NCBI GenBank assembly: GCA_964515555.1
Contig: CAZEVY010000011.1
Span: forward strand, 1-64,000
DNA: 64,000 nucleotides
Direction of reading: 5' to 3'
From: CAZEVY01 sp964515555
Lineage (GTDB): Bacteria > Acidobacteriota > Terriglobia > Bryobacterales > Bryobacteraceae
Part shown: piece by piece, positions 36,567 to 45,073 of the stretch
Numbering within the stretch: position 1 is the stretch's first letter
Layout: the number at the start of each line of letters is the position of its first letter
Program-made: the position numbers and the translations under genes
The notes under the pieces: generated by a model
Seen by the model: only the letters and a program-made list of their open reading frames with translations
Database searches by the model: none
Told to the model about the DNA's origin: nothing

Positions 36567-38448
36567 GCGGCTCTCCTTCCCGTGGCGGGCGGGCGCGCGG
36601 ACCCGCCGCCATCGCCGCGTGGGAGAACAGCGCGATCAATCCGAGAAACATCGCGCCAAGCGCCGCCGTGGCCGCGGTTCCCAGGCCATGGTCGCCGAGG
36701 TACGAGACGTTGCCGCCGTGCCGCGCGTACCAACCTCTCCACGCAACGGCGTCCGCCAGGTACAGCCCCCTCATCGCCGGATGCCACTCGTTCATCCGCC
36801 TCGGATCCCAGCGCAGATCGGCGATCAAATCGCCCACGAGTTTGGGCTGATGCTTCAGGAACCAGTTCAACCAGGCGGCATGGTTCAGCCAATCCTCCGG
36901 GGCGCGTCCGATACCGGCGAGGTCGCTGGAGCGCGGTTCGTGAAACACGGTCCGGGTCTCATCGTTTTCGAGCGACTGCACCCGCGCCTGCAACAGAATT
37001 CCCATCGTGAAATCGAGGGCCATTCCAGAGGCCAGAACCAGCGCGACGAGTCGGGCGGCGGTCATTCCGGCCAGCCAGACGAGACCCAGCGCTTTCAAAG
37101 GCAGGAGCGCCAGATGCGAAACACCGAACGGATTCCGCTCGCCGGCCACCACGAGTCCCACGACGGCGCAGAACGGAACGCAGGCGATCCAGAAGCGCCC
37201 CTCCGTCCGACGCCACATCGCGCGAAACCGCGCCGCCAACAGCCCGACGACCATCGGGCCGCCCGCGAGACCCATTCCGAAAATCAGATTCTGCTGGTAG
37301 AGGACAAAGAACCAATCGCGAACCCGTCCCGGATCGTACGCCTGCTCGAAGACCGCCTGGCCGCGCCAGACCGCGGGAACCACGGAATCCCGGAGATTGC
37401 CGGCGGCGTGCGCGAGGATACCGCCGGCGCGCGACTCCACGGGCGTCACCATGTCGTTCGAGGCGATGGTCGCCCTGGCGCCAAACGTCACGGACGACCA
37501 GGCGAACCATGTCGCCAGCAGCACGGTGCATGCGATGCCAATCGAAGCCGCCTCCGCCCAGCGGCTCGGGCGGCGCAGGAAGAGCCGCGTCAGGTAGTGC
37601 AACGTCAGCAGAACGCAGAACGGACCGGTGGAGTAGTGAACCAGGGTTCCGGCGGCGAGCGAGACGAAGGCGGCGAACATACGCGTCCGCTCCCGCTTCC
37701 TCCAGGCCGCCAGGTAGAGCCACAGGGCGAGAATCACGAAGAACGCGCTCAGCGCCTTGGTCCAGGTGTAGGCGACGTTCTGGACGAACATCGGACTCAA
37801 CGCGAAAACCGCGGTGAGGGGAAGAACCCGCCGCCGCCGCCCCGCGATCGCCGGGACGATCAGGCAGCACGGAAGGAACATCGTCAGGTTCAGAAACGCG
37901 AACACCGCCTGGAAAATCTCGAAGCGCTCGCCCGCCTGTCCCAGGTAGAACGCCGCCAGGACGTTCATGAAGATCGGCCTCTCCGGAAAGTCGCCGCCCG
38001 TGAACAAAGGCGTATCGGGCGGGAACCGGTGCAGCACGAAGAGTGTCCGCTGAAAGTGCTCCAGCCAGTCGGCGTACCAGGGGCCGCCGGAGTAGACGCG
38101 GACGATGGCGAGAATCGCGAGCGTCCATGCCAGGAGAAAACCGAAACCGGCCAGGGCCCGCCGGACAGCCGATTGCCGGAGCAGCGCGGTCAGATCGCGC
38201 CACGCGGCCACGCCCATCGCGACGCAGACGACCGAGAGCGTGGCGTACGCCCAGGGCTGAGCGCCGGCCGGCATACCCGCCACATAGATGCCCCACACCG
38301 CCAGATACAAGACGATCATCGAAAGCGCCGCGGCCCCGCACAGCTTCTCCATCGGCGACCAGTGCAGTTTGCGGACGAAGTAGAATCCGGGGGCGAAGGT
38401 GCACGCGGACAGGAGTACGAGTACCAGGCCGAGTTGGAGGACGAGCAT
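36553..38448 (-). CDS. Multi-pass membrane protein, glycosyltransferase-39-like
   Basis: A 631-residue integral membrane protein with roughly a dozen hydrophobic helices. The general plan resembles GT-C fold mannosyl/arabinosyltransferases: a first helix at ~2-22, an acidic-aromatic loop YSGGPWYADWLEHFQRTL after helix 4, and TGGDFPERPIFMNVLAAFYLG (core GGDFPERPIFMNVLAAFY). The last ~130 residues form an extracytoplasmic tail with DWLNHAAWLNWF and RWDPRRMNEWHPAMRG before a final helix. The family assignment is tentative. Adjacent to a GT2 gene that could make its polyprenyl-phosphate-sugar donor. Confidence 0.7.
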   Translation of the reverse strand: MLVLQLGLVLVLLSACTFAPGFYFVRKLHWSPMEKLCGAAALSMIVLYLAVWGIYVAGMPAGAQPWAYATLSVVCVAMGVAAWRDLTALLRQSAVRRALAGFGFLLAWTLAILAIVRVYSGGPWYADWLEHFQRTLFVLHRFPPDTPLFTGGDFPERPIFMNVLAAFYLGQAGERFEIFQAVFAFLNLTMFLPCCLIVPAIAGRRRRVLPLTAVFALSPMFVQNVAYTWTKALSAFFVILALWLYLAAWRKRERTRMFAAFVSLAAGTLVHYSTGPFCVLLTLHYLTRLFLRRPSRWAEAASIGIACTVLLATWFAWSSVTFGARATIASNDMVTPVESRAGGILAHAAGNLRDSVVPAVWRGQAVFEQAYDPGRVRDWFFVLYQQNLIFGMGLAGGPMVVGLLAARFRAMWRRTEGRFWIACVPFCAVVGLVVAGERNPFGVSHLALLPLKALGLVWLAGMTAARLVALVLASGMALDFTMGILLQARVQSLENDETRTVFHEPRSSDLAGIGRAPEDWLNHAAWLNWFLKHQPKLVGDLIADLRWDPRRMNEWHPAMRGLYLADAVAWRGWYARHGGNVSYLGDHGLGTAATAALGAMFLGLIALFSHAAMAAGPRARPPREGEPHAAT

Positions 38449-38536
38449 GAAATCCGGGCGTCCGAGGTCTCGCGCGTTCTCGGCTGTTATACCGCGTTTC
38501 CGTCCCCGATGGCCAGATGGCGGGCCGTCAACACGC

Positions 38537-38542
38537 TAAAAT
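38537..38542 (+). promoter_or_regulatory. -10 element of the acyl-CoA synthetase gene, probably leaderless
   Basis: TAAAAT lies eight bases before the ATG at 38551; no Shine-Dalgarno sequence is present in between. Confidence 0.5.
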
Positions 38543-38550
38543 CACTTTGC

Positions 38551-40104
38551 ATGAACGCTCCCCTCACGCCGCTCGACTTCCTGGCGCGCAGCGTCGCCGT
38601 CTACCCCGACAAGATCGCGATGGTCGACGGCGACCGCCGGTTCACCTACGCCGAGTTCGATACCCGCATCCGGCGGCTGGCCTCGGCGCTCGTGAGACGC
38701 GGTATCGGACCGGGCGACCGCGTCGCCGTGCTCGCCTGGAATACGCCGGCGGCGCTCGAGCCGCACTTCGCCGTGCCGATGACGGGGGCCGTCCTGGTGA
38801 TGCTCAACACACGCCTGCAAGCCGCCGAACTCGCCTGGATCCTGAATCATTGCGGCGCTCGCGTTCTGATCACCGATCCTCAATTGATGGCCGTGCTCGA
38901 ACCGGAGCGCGCGTCGCTCCGGCACATCGAGCACATCGCGACCGATTACGAAGCCCTGCTGGCCGAAGGCGACCCGCCGCTTACCGGCGAGCGCGCGCCC
39001 GGCGAGGACGATCTCATCGCGATCAACTACACGAGCGGCACGACAGGGTTTCCGAAAGGCGTCGTCTTCACGCATCGTGGCGCGGCGTTGAACGCGCTCG
39101 GCGAAGCGATCGAGTACGGCCTGCGCGAGGACTCGGTGTATCTTTGGACGCTGCCGCTGTTCCACTGCAACGGCTGGTGCTTTCCCTGGGCGGTGACCGC
39201 CGCCGGAGGCCGCCACATCTGCCTGCCGAAGGTGGAGCCGCCGCGCATCGTCGAGCTGATCGCGAGCGAAGGCGTGACGCACTTGTGCGGAGCGCCCATC
39301 GTCGTCAACGGGCTGGCGCATTATTGCGCGACACAGGGCATTCGATTCCCGCGCCGCGTGTTGATCCTCACCGCCGGCGCGCCGCCGTCGCCCACCGTAC
39401 TGCGCGCCGCCGAGGAGATGGGCGCCGAGGTGCATCACGCCTACGGTCTCACCGAAACCTACGGTCCTTACACGGTCTGCGCGTGGCGATCGGAATGGAA
39501 TTCGCTGCCACCCGATGAGCGCGCGCGACGCAAGGCGCGCCAGGGCGTCCCTTACACGATCTACGGCACGGGCCTCCGCGTAGTCGACGAGTCGATGCGC
39601 GACGTGCCCGCCGACGGGGCGACGCCGGGCGAAGTCGTGATGCGGGGCAACGGCGTCATGCTCGGCTACTATAACAATCCCGATGCCACAGCCGAGGCCT
39701 TTCGCGGCGGCTGGTTCCACTCCGGCGACATCGCGGTTCGGCATCCGGACGGATATATCGAGATTCGCGACCGAAAAAAAGACATAATTATCTCGGGAGG
39801 CGAGAATATTTCGTCGGTGGAAGTGGAAAAGACGATTTACGAGCACCCGGCGGTGCTCGAAGCCGCCGTCGTCGGCGTGCCCGACGAGAAGTGGGGCGAG
39901 GTTCCCAAGGCGGTCGTCACGCTCAAGACGCCGGGCTCGGCGACCGCCGAGGAGATCATCGAGTTCTGCCGCTCGCGGCTGGCGCACTTCAAGTGTCCGA
40001 AGCGGGTCGAGTTCGCGGTGCTGCCCAAAACCGCCACCGGCAAGATCCGCAAGAACGAGCTGCGCAGCGCCGCCTGGGCGGGCCGCGAGAAGAAAGTGAA
40101 CTGA
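38551..40104 (+). CDS. Acyl-CoA synthetase (AMP-forming, class I adenylate-forming)
   Basis: A 517-residue fatty-acid/carboxylate:CoA ligase. It contains the P-loop YTSGTTGFPKG (residues 160-170), the substrate-pocket region YLWTLPLFHCNGWCFPW, A5 motif AYGLTETYGP, the hinge GDIAVRHPDGYIEIRDRKKDI (core GYIEIRDRKKDIIISGGENI) and the C-terminal lysine in PKTATGKIRKNELR. The sequence is close to medium-chain/methylmalonate-type ligases of the FadD3/AlkK style. It is followed one base later by an enoyl-CoA hydratase-like gene, so it should feed a beta-oxidation-type route. Confidence 0.94.
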   Translation: MNAPLTPLDFLARSVAVYPDKIAMVDGDRRFTYAEFDTRIRRLASALVRRGIGPGDRVAVLAWNTPAALEPHFAVPMTGAVLVMLNTRLQAAELAWILNHCGARVLITDPQLMAVLEPERASLRHIEHIATDYEALLAEGDPPLTGERAPGEDDLIAINYTSGTTGFPKGVVFTHRGAALNALGEAIEYGLREDSVYLWTLPLFHCNGWCFPWAVTAAGGRHICLPKVEPPRIVELIASEGVTHLCGAPIVVNGLAHYCATQGIRFPRRVLILTAGAPPSPTVLRAAEEMGAEVHHAYGLTETYGPYTVCAWRSEWNSLPPDERARRKARQGVPYTIYGTGLRVVDESMRDVPADGATPGEVVMRGNGVMLGYYNNPDATAEAFRGGWFHSGDIAVRHPDGYIEIRDRKKDIIISGGENISSVEVEKTIYEHPAVLEAAVVGVPDEKWGEVPKAVVTLKTPGSATAEEIIEFCRSRLAHFKCPKRVEFAVLPKTATGKIRKNELRSAAWAGREKKVN

Positions 40105-40105
40105 T

Positions 40106-40882
40106 ATGCCGCACCGGAACCTGCTCGTGTCGCGCGACGGCCCGCTGACGGTCGTCACACTCAATCGCCCGAGCCGCCGCAACGCCCTCTCGCTCGACCT
40201 GATGCTCGAGCTCATCGACGCGCTCGCCGCCGCCGCGCGCGACCCCGAAACTCGCGCCGTGATCCTCGCCGCCGAAGGCAAAGTCTTCTCCTCCGGGCAT
40301 GACCTTACCGAAATGACCGGCCGCACCATCAACGACTACCGCCGCCTGTTCGACGTCTGCACCGAGCTCATGACGAAGATTCAGTCGATTCCCCAGCCGG
40401 TGGTCGCGCAAGTGCAGGGCGTGGCCACGGCCGCCGGATGCCAGCTGGTCGCGACCTGCGATCTCGCCGTCGCCAGCGAGGAGGCGCAGTTCGCGACGCC
40501 CGGCGTCCGCATCGGACTCTTCTGCACGACGCCGATGGTGGCGCTCACCCGCGCCGTCGGCCGCAAGCGCGCGATGGAGATGCTCCTCACGGGCCGCATG
40601 ATCGACGCGGCGACCGCCGCCGACTGGGGACTCGTCAATCGCGCGGTGCCCGCCGCCACGCTCGCCGAGGAGACGCGGCGCCTCGCTCTGGAGGTCGCCG
40701 AGGCGAGCAGCTTCACGGTCGCCCTCGGCAAGCAGGCTTTTTATTCGCAGATCGACCTCGACCAGCCCAAAGCCTACGCCTACGCCAAGGAGGTCATGTC
40801 GATGAACTCGCTCGCCGCCGACGCCCAGGAAGGCATCGCCGCGTTTCTCGAAAAACGGCCCGCCTGCTGGTCGGGAAAGTAG
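40106..40882 (+). CDS. Enoyl-CoA hydratase/isomerase family protein (ECHDC3-like)
   Basis: A 258-residue crotonase-fold protein. The first oxyanion-hole segment is FSSGHDLTEM (~residues 60-69) and the second is GVATAAGCQLVATCDLA. The usual catalytic glutamate after GGGC is Q here, and the second acidic position is replaced in RIGLFCTTPMVAL. Both features recur in the ECHDC3-like subgroup, so hydratase activity is doubtful and a hydrolase or isomerase role is possible. It starts one base after the acyl-CoA synthetase stop. Confidence 0.88.
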   Translation: MPHRNLLVSRDGPLTVVTLNRPSRRNALSLDLMLELIDALAAAARDPETRAVILAAEGKVFSSGHDLTEMTGRTINDYRRLFDVCTELMTKIQSIPQPVVAQVQGVATAAGCQLVATCDLAVASEEAQFATPGVRIGLFCTTPMVALTRAVGRKRAMEMLLTGRMIDAATAADWGLVNRAVPAATLAEETRRLALEVAEASSFTVALGKQAFYSQIDLDQPKAYAYAKEVMSMNSLAADAQEGIAAFLEKRPACWSGK

Positions 40883-40916
40883 GAACACGGCGCGACCATT
40901 CGCCGTCCAACCCTCC

Positions 40917-43313
40917 ATGCTCCGCCCGCTCGCCATCCTCCTGTTCGCCGCCGGCCTCGCCTTCGCGCAGCCCACCTGGGAGCGCGTCCGCGCGCAAGCG
41001 AAGGACGCCTTCCGGTCCTCCGACTTCGCGGCCGCCGAGAATTATCTGCGCGAGACGCTCCTGCTTGCCGGCGGCGACGGCGACCCGCGCACCGTCGCGA
41101 GCCTCCAGGATCTCGCCGAGCTGTACGAGGCCCAGGGGCGATACGCCGACGCCGAGGCGCCGCTTCGCCGCGCGCTCGCCCTGCGCGAGAAGTCGCTCGG
41201 CCCTGAGGATCCCGAGCTGAAGGGCGATCTCGAAGCCGTCGCGCGGGTGCTGGCGGCGCGCAGCCAACTCGCCGACGCCGACGCCATGCTCTCGCGCTCG
41301 CTCGCCATTCAGGAGAAGGCGCTCGGAACCGAACGCCTGGAGCTGATCCCGACACTCGCTCAGCTCGCCCGCGTGCGCTCCGGCATGGGCGAAGGCGTGC
41401 GCGCCGAGCTGCCGCTACTGCGCGCCGTTGCCATTCGCGAAAAGGTGCAAGGGCCCACGCATCCCGACCTCGCCGCCGATCTCATCACGCTGACGCGCTA
41501 CCTGACCGGACAGAAACGTTTCCTGGTCGCCGAACCGCGTATCGCCCGCGCGCTCTCGATTCTCGAGACGACGGACGGGCGCCTCGATCGAAAACTGCTG
41601 CCCGCCCTGGACCTCATGGCGAACGTCAAGATGGAGCTGAAGCGGCTTCCCGAGGCCGAGTCGACGCTGCGGCGCGCGCTGGTCGTTCGCGAGCGCGAGC
41701 TGGGACCCCATCACGCCGAGGTCGCGCCGACGCTCGACCAGCTCGCCACCGTCCTCTATCGCATGAAGCGTTACGCCGACGCCGAGAGCGTCTCCGATCG
41801 CGCGCTCAACATCTGGATCGTGTCGGTCGGCGCGGGTCACATTCTGCTCGCGACCAGCTACGACAACCTCGCCGTCGCGCAGGCCGCGCAACAGAAGTAC
41901 GAGGAGGCGGAGGAGAACTACGGGCGCGCTCTCGCCATTCGCGAGGACGCCACGGCGCGCGGCGTGCTCAACCAGGGCGTCGTGCTGGCGGCGCAGGGAA
42001 AACTTGCCGAAGCCGAGGCGCTCTACGCCGGCGCCATGGGGCTCGCCGATCGCCAGGAACCGGGTTCACCGGTCGCCGCCGCGATCTGGAAGAACTACTC
42101 GGGCCTGCTGCGAAAGCTGAAGAAGCCGGCCGAAGCGGCGCGCGTCGAGCAGCGCCTCGCGCCGGGTGTTCGATGGGACTTCGAGGGCGGCAGCCTCGCG
42201 AAAGTCGAGAAGGCCGCCGAAACGCATTTCCGCTGTCATGTTTCGGGCGAAACCGACCAGGACAAGCGCAACCGGCAGGCGAGCTGGTATTCCTTCCGCG
42301 TCGACAACGTCGAGGGCAGGGAGGTGACCATCGACCTGGTGGGCCTGCCGGGCGAGTACAACTACCAGCCCAATCGCGGCGCGATCACCAGGGACACGGT
42401 GCCGGTGTTCAGCGTCGACGGACGCACGTGGCAGCATTTTCCCGCGGTCGACTACGACGCGACGGTCCCGCGACTGCGTGTCCAGTTCAAGGCGGAGGCG
42501 CCGGCGGTGTGGATCGCGCACGTTGCGCCTTATACCAACACCGACCTGAAGCTGCTCCTGCGCTCCGTCGCGCGCCATCCGCACTTCGAGCGCAAGGCGA
42601 TCGGCAAGAGCGTGCAGGGCCGCGATCTCCTGTTGCTGACCGTCACCAACCCCGCGACGCCCGCGGCCTCGAAGCGCGTCGTGTGGATGATGTTCCGGCA
42701 GCACGCCTGGGAGGCGGGGTCGTCCTGGGCCGGCGACGGCGCGCTGCGATTCCTGCTCTCCGACGATCCCGTCGCCGTGAAGATGCGCGACACCGCGATC
42801 TTCAAGATACTTCCGTTCGCCGATCCCGACGGCGTTGCGCGCGGCGGCGTGCGCTTCAATGTCAACGGCTACGACCTCAACCGAAACTGGGACACGGCGA
42901 CCGAGAAGCTCACCCCGGAGATCGCGGCGCAGCGCAAGGCGGTGCTCGATTGGGTGGACGGCGGCGGGCGCGTCGACGTCTTTCTGACGCTGCACAACAC
43001 CGAGACCGCCGAATACATCGACGGCCCTCCCGCCGGCTTCGAAGAGCTGCGTAATCGTCTCTTCGCGCTGTTGGTGGAGAGGACGTCGTTTCATCCCAGC
43101 CGCAAGCCGGCGGAATCCGCGAATGCCGCCGCGACCGTCAAGCCGGGCCGCGCGACGGTGGTCGACGGACTCTATAAGGACCGCAAGCTGCGCGCCTTCC
43201 TGATCGAACAGCGCATCGCGATGAACGACGGGCTCAAGCGGCTTCCGACGATCGAGGATCGCCGGAAGTTCGGCGCCGATCTCGTGCAGGTGCTTTACGA
43301 GGCCGTGCGGTAG
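40917..43313 (+). CDS. TPR protein fused to an M14 (cytosolic-carboxypeptidase-like) metallopeptidase domain
   Basis: A 798-residue exported protein with a signal peptide (residues 1-17, ending LAFAQ). Residues ~25-400 are kinesin-light-chain-like tetratricopeptide repeats of ~42 residues (for example YADAEAPLRRALALREKSLG). Residues ~415-540 form a beta domain like the N-domain of AGTPBP1-type carboxypeptidases (SWYSFRVDNVEGREVTIDL). The rest is an M14 domain with zinc ligands H596 and E599 in RQHAWEAGSSW, NVNGYDLNRNWD, and H693 in TLHNTETAEY. It should cleave C-terminal residues from proteins or peptides in the periplasm. The pairing with TPRs is unusual. Confidence 0.85.
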   Translation: MLRPLAILLFAAGLAFAQPTWERVRAQAKDAFRSSDFAAAENYLRETLLLAGGDGDPRTVASLQDLAELYEAQGRYADAEAPLRRALALREKSLGPEDPELKGDLEAVARVLAARSQLADADAMLSRSLAIQEKALGTERLELIPTLAQLARVRSGMGEGVRAELPLLRAVAIREKVQGPTHPDLAADLITLTRYLTGQKRFLVAEPRIARALSILETTDGRLDRKLLPALDLMANVKMELKRLPEAESTLRRALVVRERELGPHHAEVAPTLDQLATVLYRMKRYADAESVSDRALNIWIVSVGAGHILLATSYDNLAVAQAAQQKYEEAEENYGRALAIREDATARGVLNQGVVLAAQGKLAEAEALYAGAMGLADRQEPGSPVAAAIWKNYSGLLRKLKKPAEAARVEQRLAPGVRWDFEGGSLAKVEKAAETHFRCHVSGETDQDKRNRQASWYSFRVDNVEGREVTIDLVGLPGEYNYQPNRGAITRDTVPVFSVDGRTWQHFPAVDYDATVPRLRVQFKAEAPAVWIAHVAPYTNTDLKLLLRSVARHPHFERKAIGKSVQGRDLLLLTVTNPATPAASKRVVWMMFRQHAWEAGSSWAGDGALRFLLSDDPVAVKMRDTAIFKILPFADPDGVARGGVRFNVNGYDLNRNWDTATEKLTPEIAAQRKAVLDWVDGGGRVDVFLTLHNTETAEYIDGPPAGFEELRNRLFALLVERTSFHPSRKPAESANAAATVKPGRATVVDGLYKDRKLRAFLIEQRIAMNDGLKRLPTIEDRRKFGADLVQVLYEAVR

Positions 43314-43325
43314 GACAACGCCGGC

Positions 43326-43883
43326 TTACTTCCGCACCATCTCGATGTCGATGGTGAGGGTCACTTCGTTGCCGACGGTGGCGGCGTTGCCGTAGTTGAT
43401 GCCGAAGTCGCGGCGGTTGATTTTGGCGGTCGCCGCCGCGCCGATGCGCTCGCCGCCGCGGGGGTCCTTGACCGGCTGCGAGATCTCGACGTCGAAGACC
43501 GCGGGCTTGGTCGTGCCGCGAATCGTCAGGTCTCCGGTCATTTTCAATTTGCCTTCGCCGGCCTTTTCGATCTTCGTCGAGCGGAAGGTCATCGTGGGAT
43601 GCGTCGCGGCGTCGAAGAAGTCCGGGGTCTTGAGGTGCGCGTCGCGCTTCGCCTCGCGCGTGTCCACCGACGTAACGTCAACGGTCGCCTCGACTACGCC
43701 CTTGGCAGGGTTGGCGGGATCGTACACCGCCTTGCCGGCGATCTTGCCGAAGTGGCCGCGCACCGTCGAGACCATCAGGTGCCGCACGGCGAACTGCGCC
43801 GCAGAATGCGCGCTGTCGATCTGCCAATCCTGGCCGAAAAGGGCCGCGCTGGCGGCGAAGAAAGTGAGAACAGTTCTGGTCAT
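43326..43883 (-). CDS. YceI family periplasmic protein
   Basis: A ~185-residue protein with a signal peptide (MTRTVLTFFAASAALFGQ) and a YceI lipocalin-like domain: WQIDSAHSAAQFAVRHLMVSTVRGHF (core HSAAQFAVRHLMVSTVRGHF), then VEATVDVTSVDT, HPTMTFRSTKIE and NRRDFGINYG. YceI proteins bind polyisoprenoid or similar hydrophobic ligands in the periplasm, some in stress tolerance. The ATG at 43883 is preferred over the GTG two codons upstream. Convergent with the TPR-M14 gene, 12 bases apart. Confidence 0.94.
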   Translation of the reverse strand: MTRTVLTFFAASAALFGQDWQIDSAHSAAQFAVRHLMVSTVRGHFGKIAGKAVYDPANPAKGVVEATVDVTSVDTREAKRDAHLKTPDFFDAATHPTMTFRSTKIEKAGEGKLKMTGDLTIRGTTKPAVFDVEISQPVKDPRGGERIGAAATAKINRRDFGINYGNAATVGNEVTLTIDIEMVRK

Positions 43884-43916
43884 ATGCACTGTTAGATGAT
43901 CGGCGCGCCCCGGCAG

Positions 43917-44693
43917 TTACGGGTGTGAGATGTAATCTGTGCGACCGCCGTCGACCGTCAGCACCTGCGCGGTGACGAAATCCGACGATTCGGCGGCCAG
44001 AAACGCGATGGCGTTGGCGATATCCTCGGGCCGTCCGACACGGCCCATCATGGCCCGGCCTGCCATCGTCGCCAGCAGCTTCTCTACTTCCTCGGGCGAT
44101 CGTCCGGCGCTCACCATGTCAGTCGCGATGAATCCGGGGGCGACGGCGTTGACGGTGATTCCGAACGGACCGAGCTCGAGCGCGAAGCGCCGGGTCAGCG
44201 TGATGACGGCGGCCTTGGTGGCCGCGTAGAACGTGGTCCCCGGCAGCGATGTGCCCAGCGCCGCCAGGGAACTGAGGTTCACGATGCGGCCCCATCGGCG
44301 CGCCTTCATTCCTTCGACGACGGCTCGCGTCACCGCCACCAGCCCGTCGACGTTGACGCGGCGCATCGGCTCCATGAGGGAGAAGTCGAAGTCGGCGAGA
44401 TCACCGCGCGAGAGGACGCCGGCGTTGTTGACGAGAATGTCGACCGGGCCGAGCTCCCCCTCGATGCGCGACATCATGGCGGCGACCGCGGCTGGATCGC
44501 CAATGTCGGCGGCCACGGCGATGGCTTTACCGCCCGCGGCGGCGATCCCGGCGGCGACGGCATCGGCACGCTCGCGCTCGCGCCGGTAGTTGGCGGCCAC
44601 GGCGGCGCCGTCGCGCGCGAGACGCAGGGCGGTGGCGCGTCCAATGCCGCGGCTGGCGCCGGTGACGAGGGCGACGCGGCCGGCCAGGCTCAT
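43917..44693 (-). CDS. SDR family oxidoreductase (FabG-like)
   Basis: A 258-residue classical short-chain dehydrogenase. The NAD(P) loop is TGASRGIGRA, the structural motif NNAG occurs at ~89, the catalytic serine lies in NLSSLAALG, and the Y-x-x-x-K pair is YAATK. The end is VLTVDGGRTDYISHP. Substrate unknown; FabG-like proteins often reduce 3-oxoacyl groups or sugars. The ATG overlaps the stop of the upstream small secreted gene (ATGA), so the two are coupled. Confidence 0.92.
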   Translation of the reverse strand: MSLAGRVALVTGASRGIGRATALRLARDGAAVAANYRRERERADAVAAGIAAAGGKAIAVAADIGDPAAVAAMMSRIEGELGPVDILVNNAGVLSRGDLADFDFSLMEPMRRVNVDGLVAVTRAVVEGMKARRWGRIVNLSSLAALGTSLPGTTFYAATKAAVITLTRRFALELGPFGITVNAVAPGFIATDMVSAGRSPEEVEKLLATMAGRAMMGRVGRPEDIANAIAFLAAESSDFVTAQVLTVDGGRTDYISHP

Positions 44694-45049
44694 TTGACGC
44701 GCTTGGCGACGGCGTCGAAATTAAACTGTCCGCCCTCGACCTGGAACTTGATCTCCTCGCCGGACACCTTGCCCTTGTAGATCATCTTCATCTCGTTTCC
44801 GCCGAAGTTGCGGATCACGAAGAACGACACCTGGTCGCCGGACGTCTTCCCGTCCTGAAGCGCGGCATCGCCGAGCATCGGGCTGGTCAGCGTGCCGCTG
44901 ACCTTCTCGCCCTCGGCCTTCATGACCAGATCGTTCTCTCGGGTCTGGTCCTGGATGGTGAATGTGACCTTCCACTTGCCGCTGACGTCGGCGGCCGTGA
45001 GAAGCGCGCCGCAGGAAAGCGCCAGAGCGAACCGAAGCAGGGTCTTCAT
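44690..45049 (-). CDS. Small secreted protein, paralogue of the one at 635-1000
   Basis: A 119-residue protein with a signal peptide (MKTLLRFALALSCGALLTA) and a compact beta-rich mature part that starts ADVSGKWKVTFTIQDQ and ends FNFDAVAKRVK. A strong AAAGGAGA Shine-Dalgarno sequence is 8 bases from the ATG. It shares its architecture and terminal motif with the protein at 635-1000. Lies 24 bases after the amidase and is coupled to the SDR. Function unknown; extracytoplasmic by signal. Confidence 0.83.
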   Translation of the reverse strand: MKTLLRFALALSCGALLTAADVSGKWKVTFTIQDQTRENDLVMKAEGEKVSGTLTSPMLGDAALQDGKTSGDQVSFFVIRNFGGNEMKMIYKGKVSGEEIKFQVEGGQFNFDAVAKRVK

Positions 45050-45073
45050 CGCGTGTCTCCTTTGTTGGTTGGA

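Noticed and set aside
36565..40104. A 1179-codon plus-strand open frame reaching far upstream of the acyl-CoA synthetase
   Set aside because: Only the part from 38551 matches a protein family. The upstream portion is antisense to the GT-C membrane gene and is Arg/His-rich, as expected for a GC-rich shadow frame.
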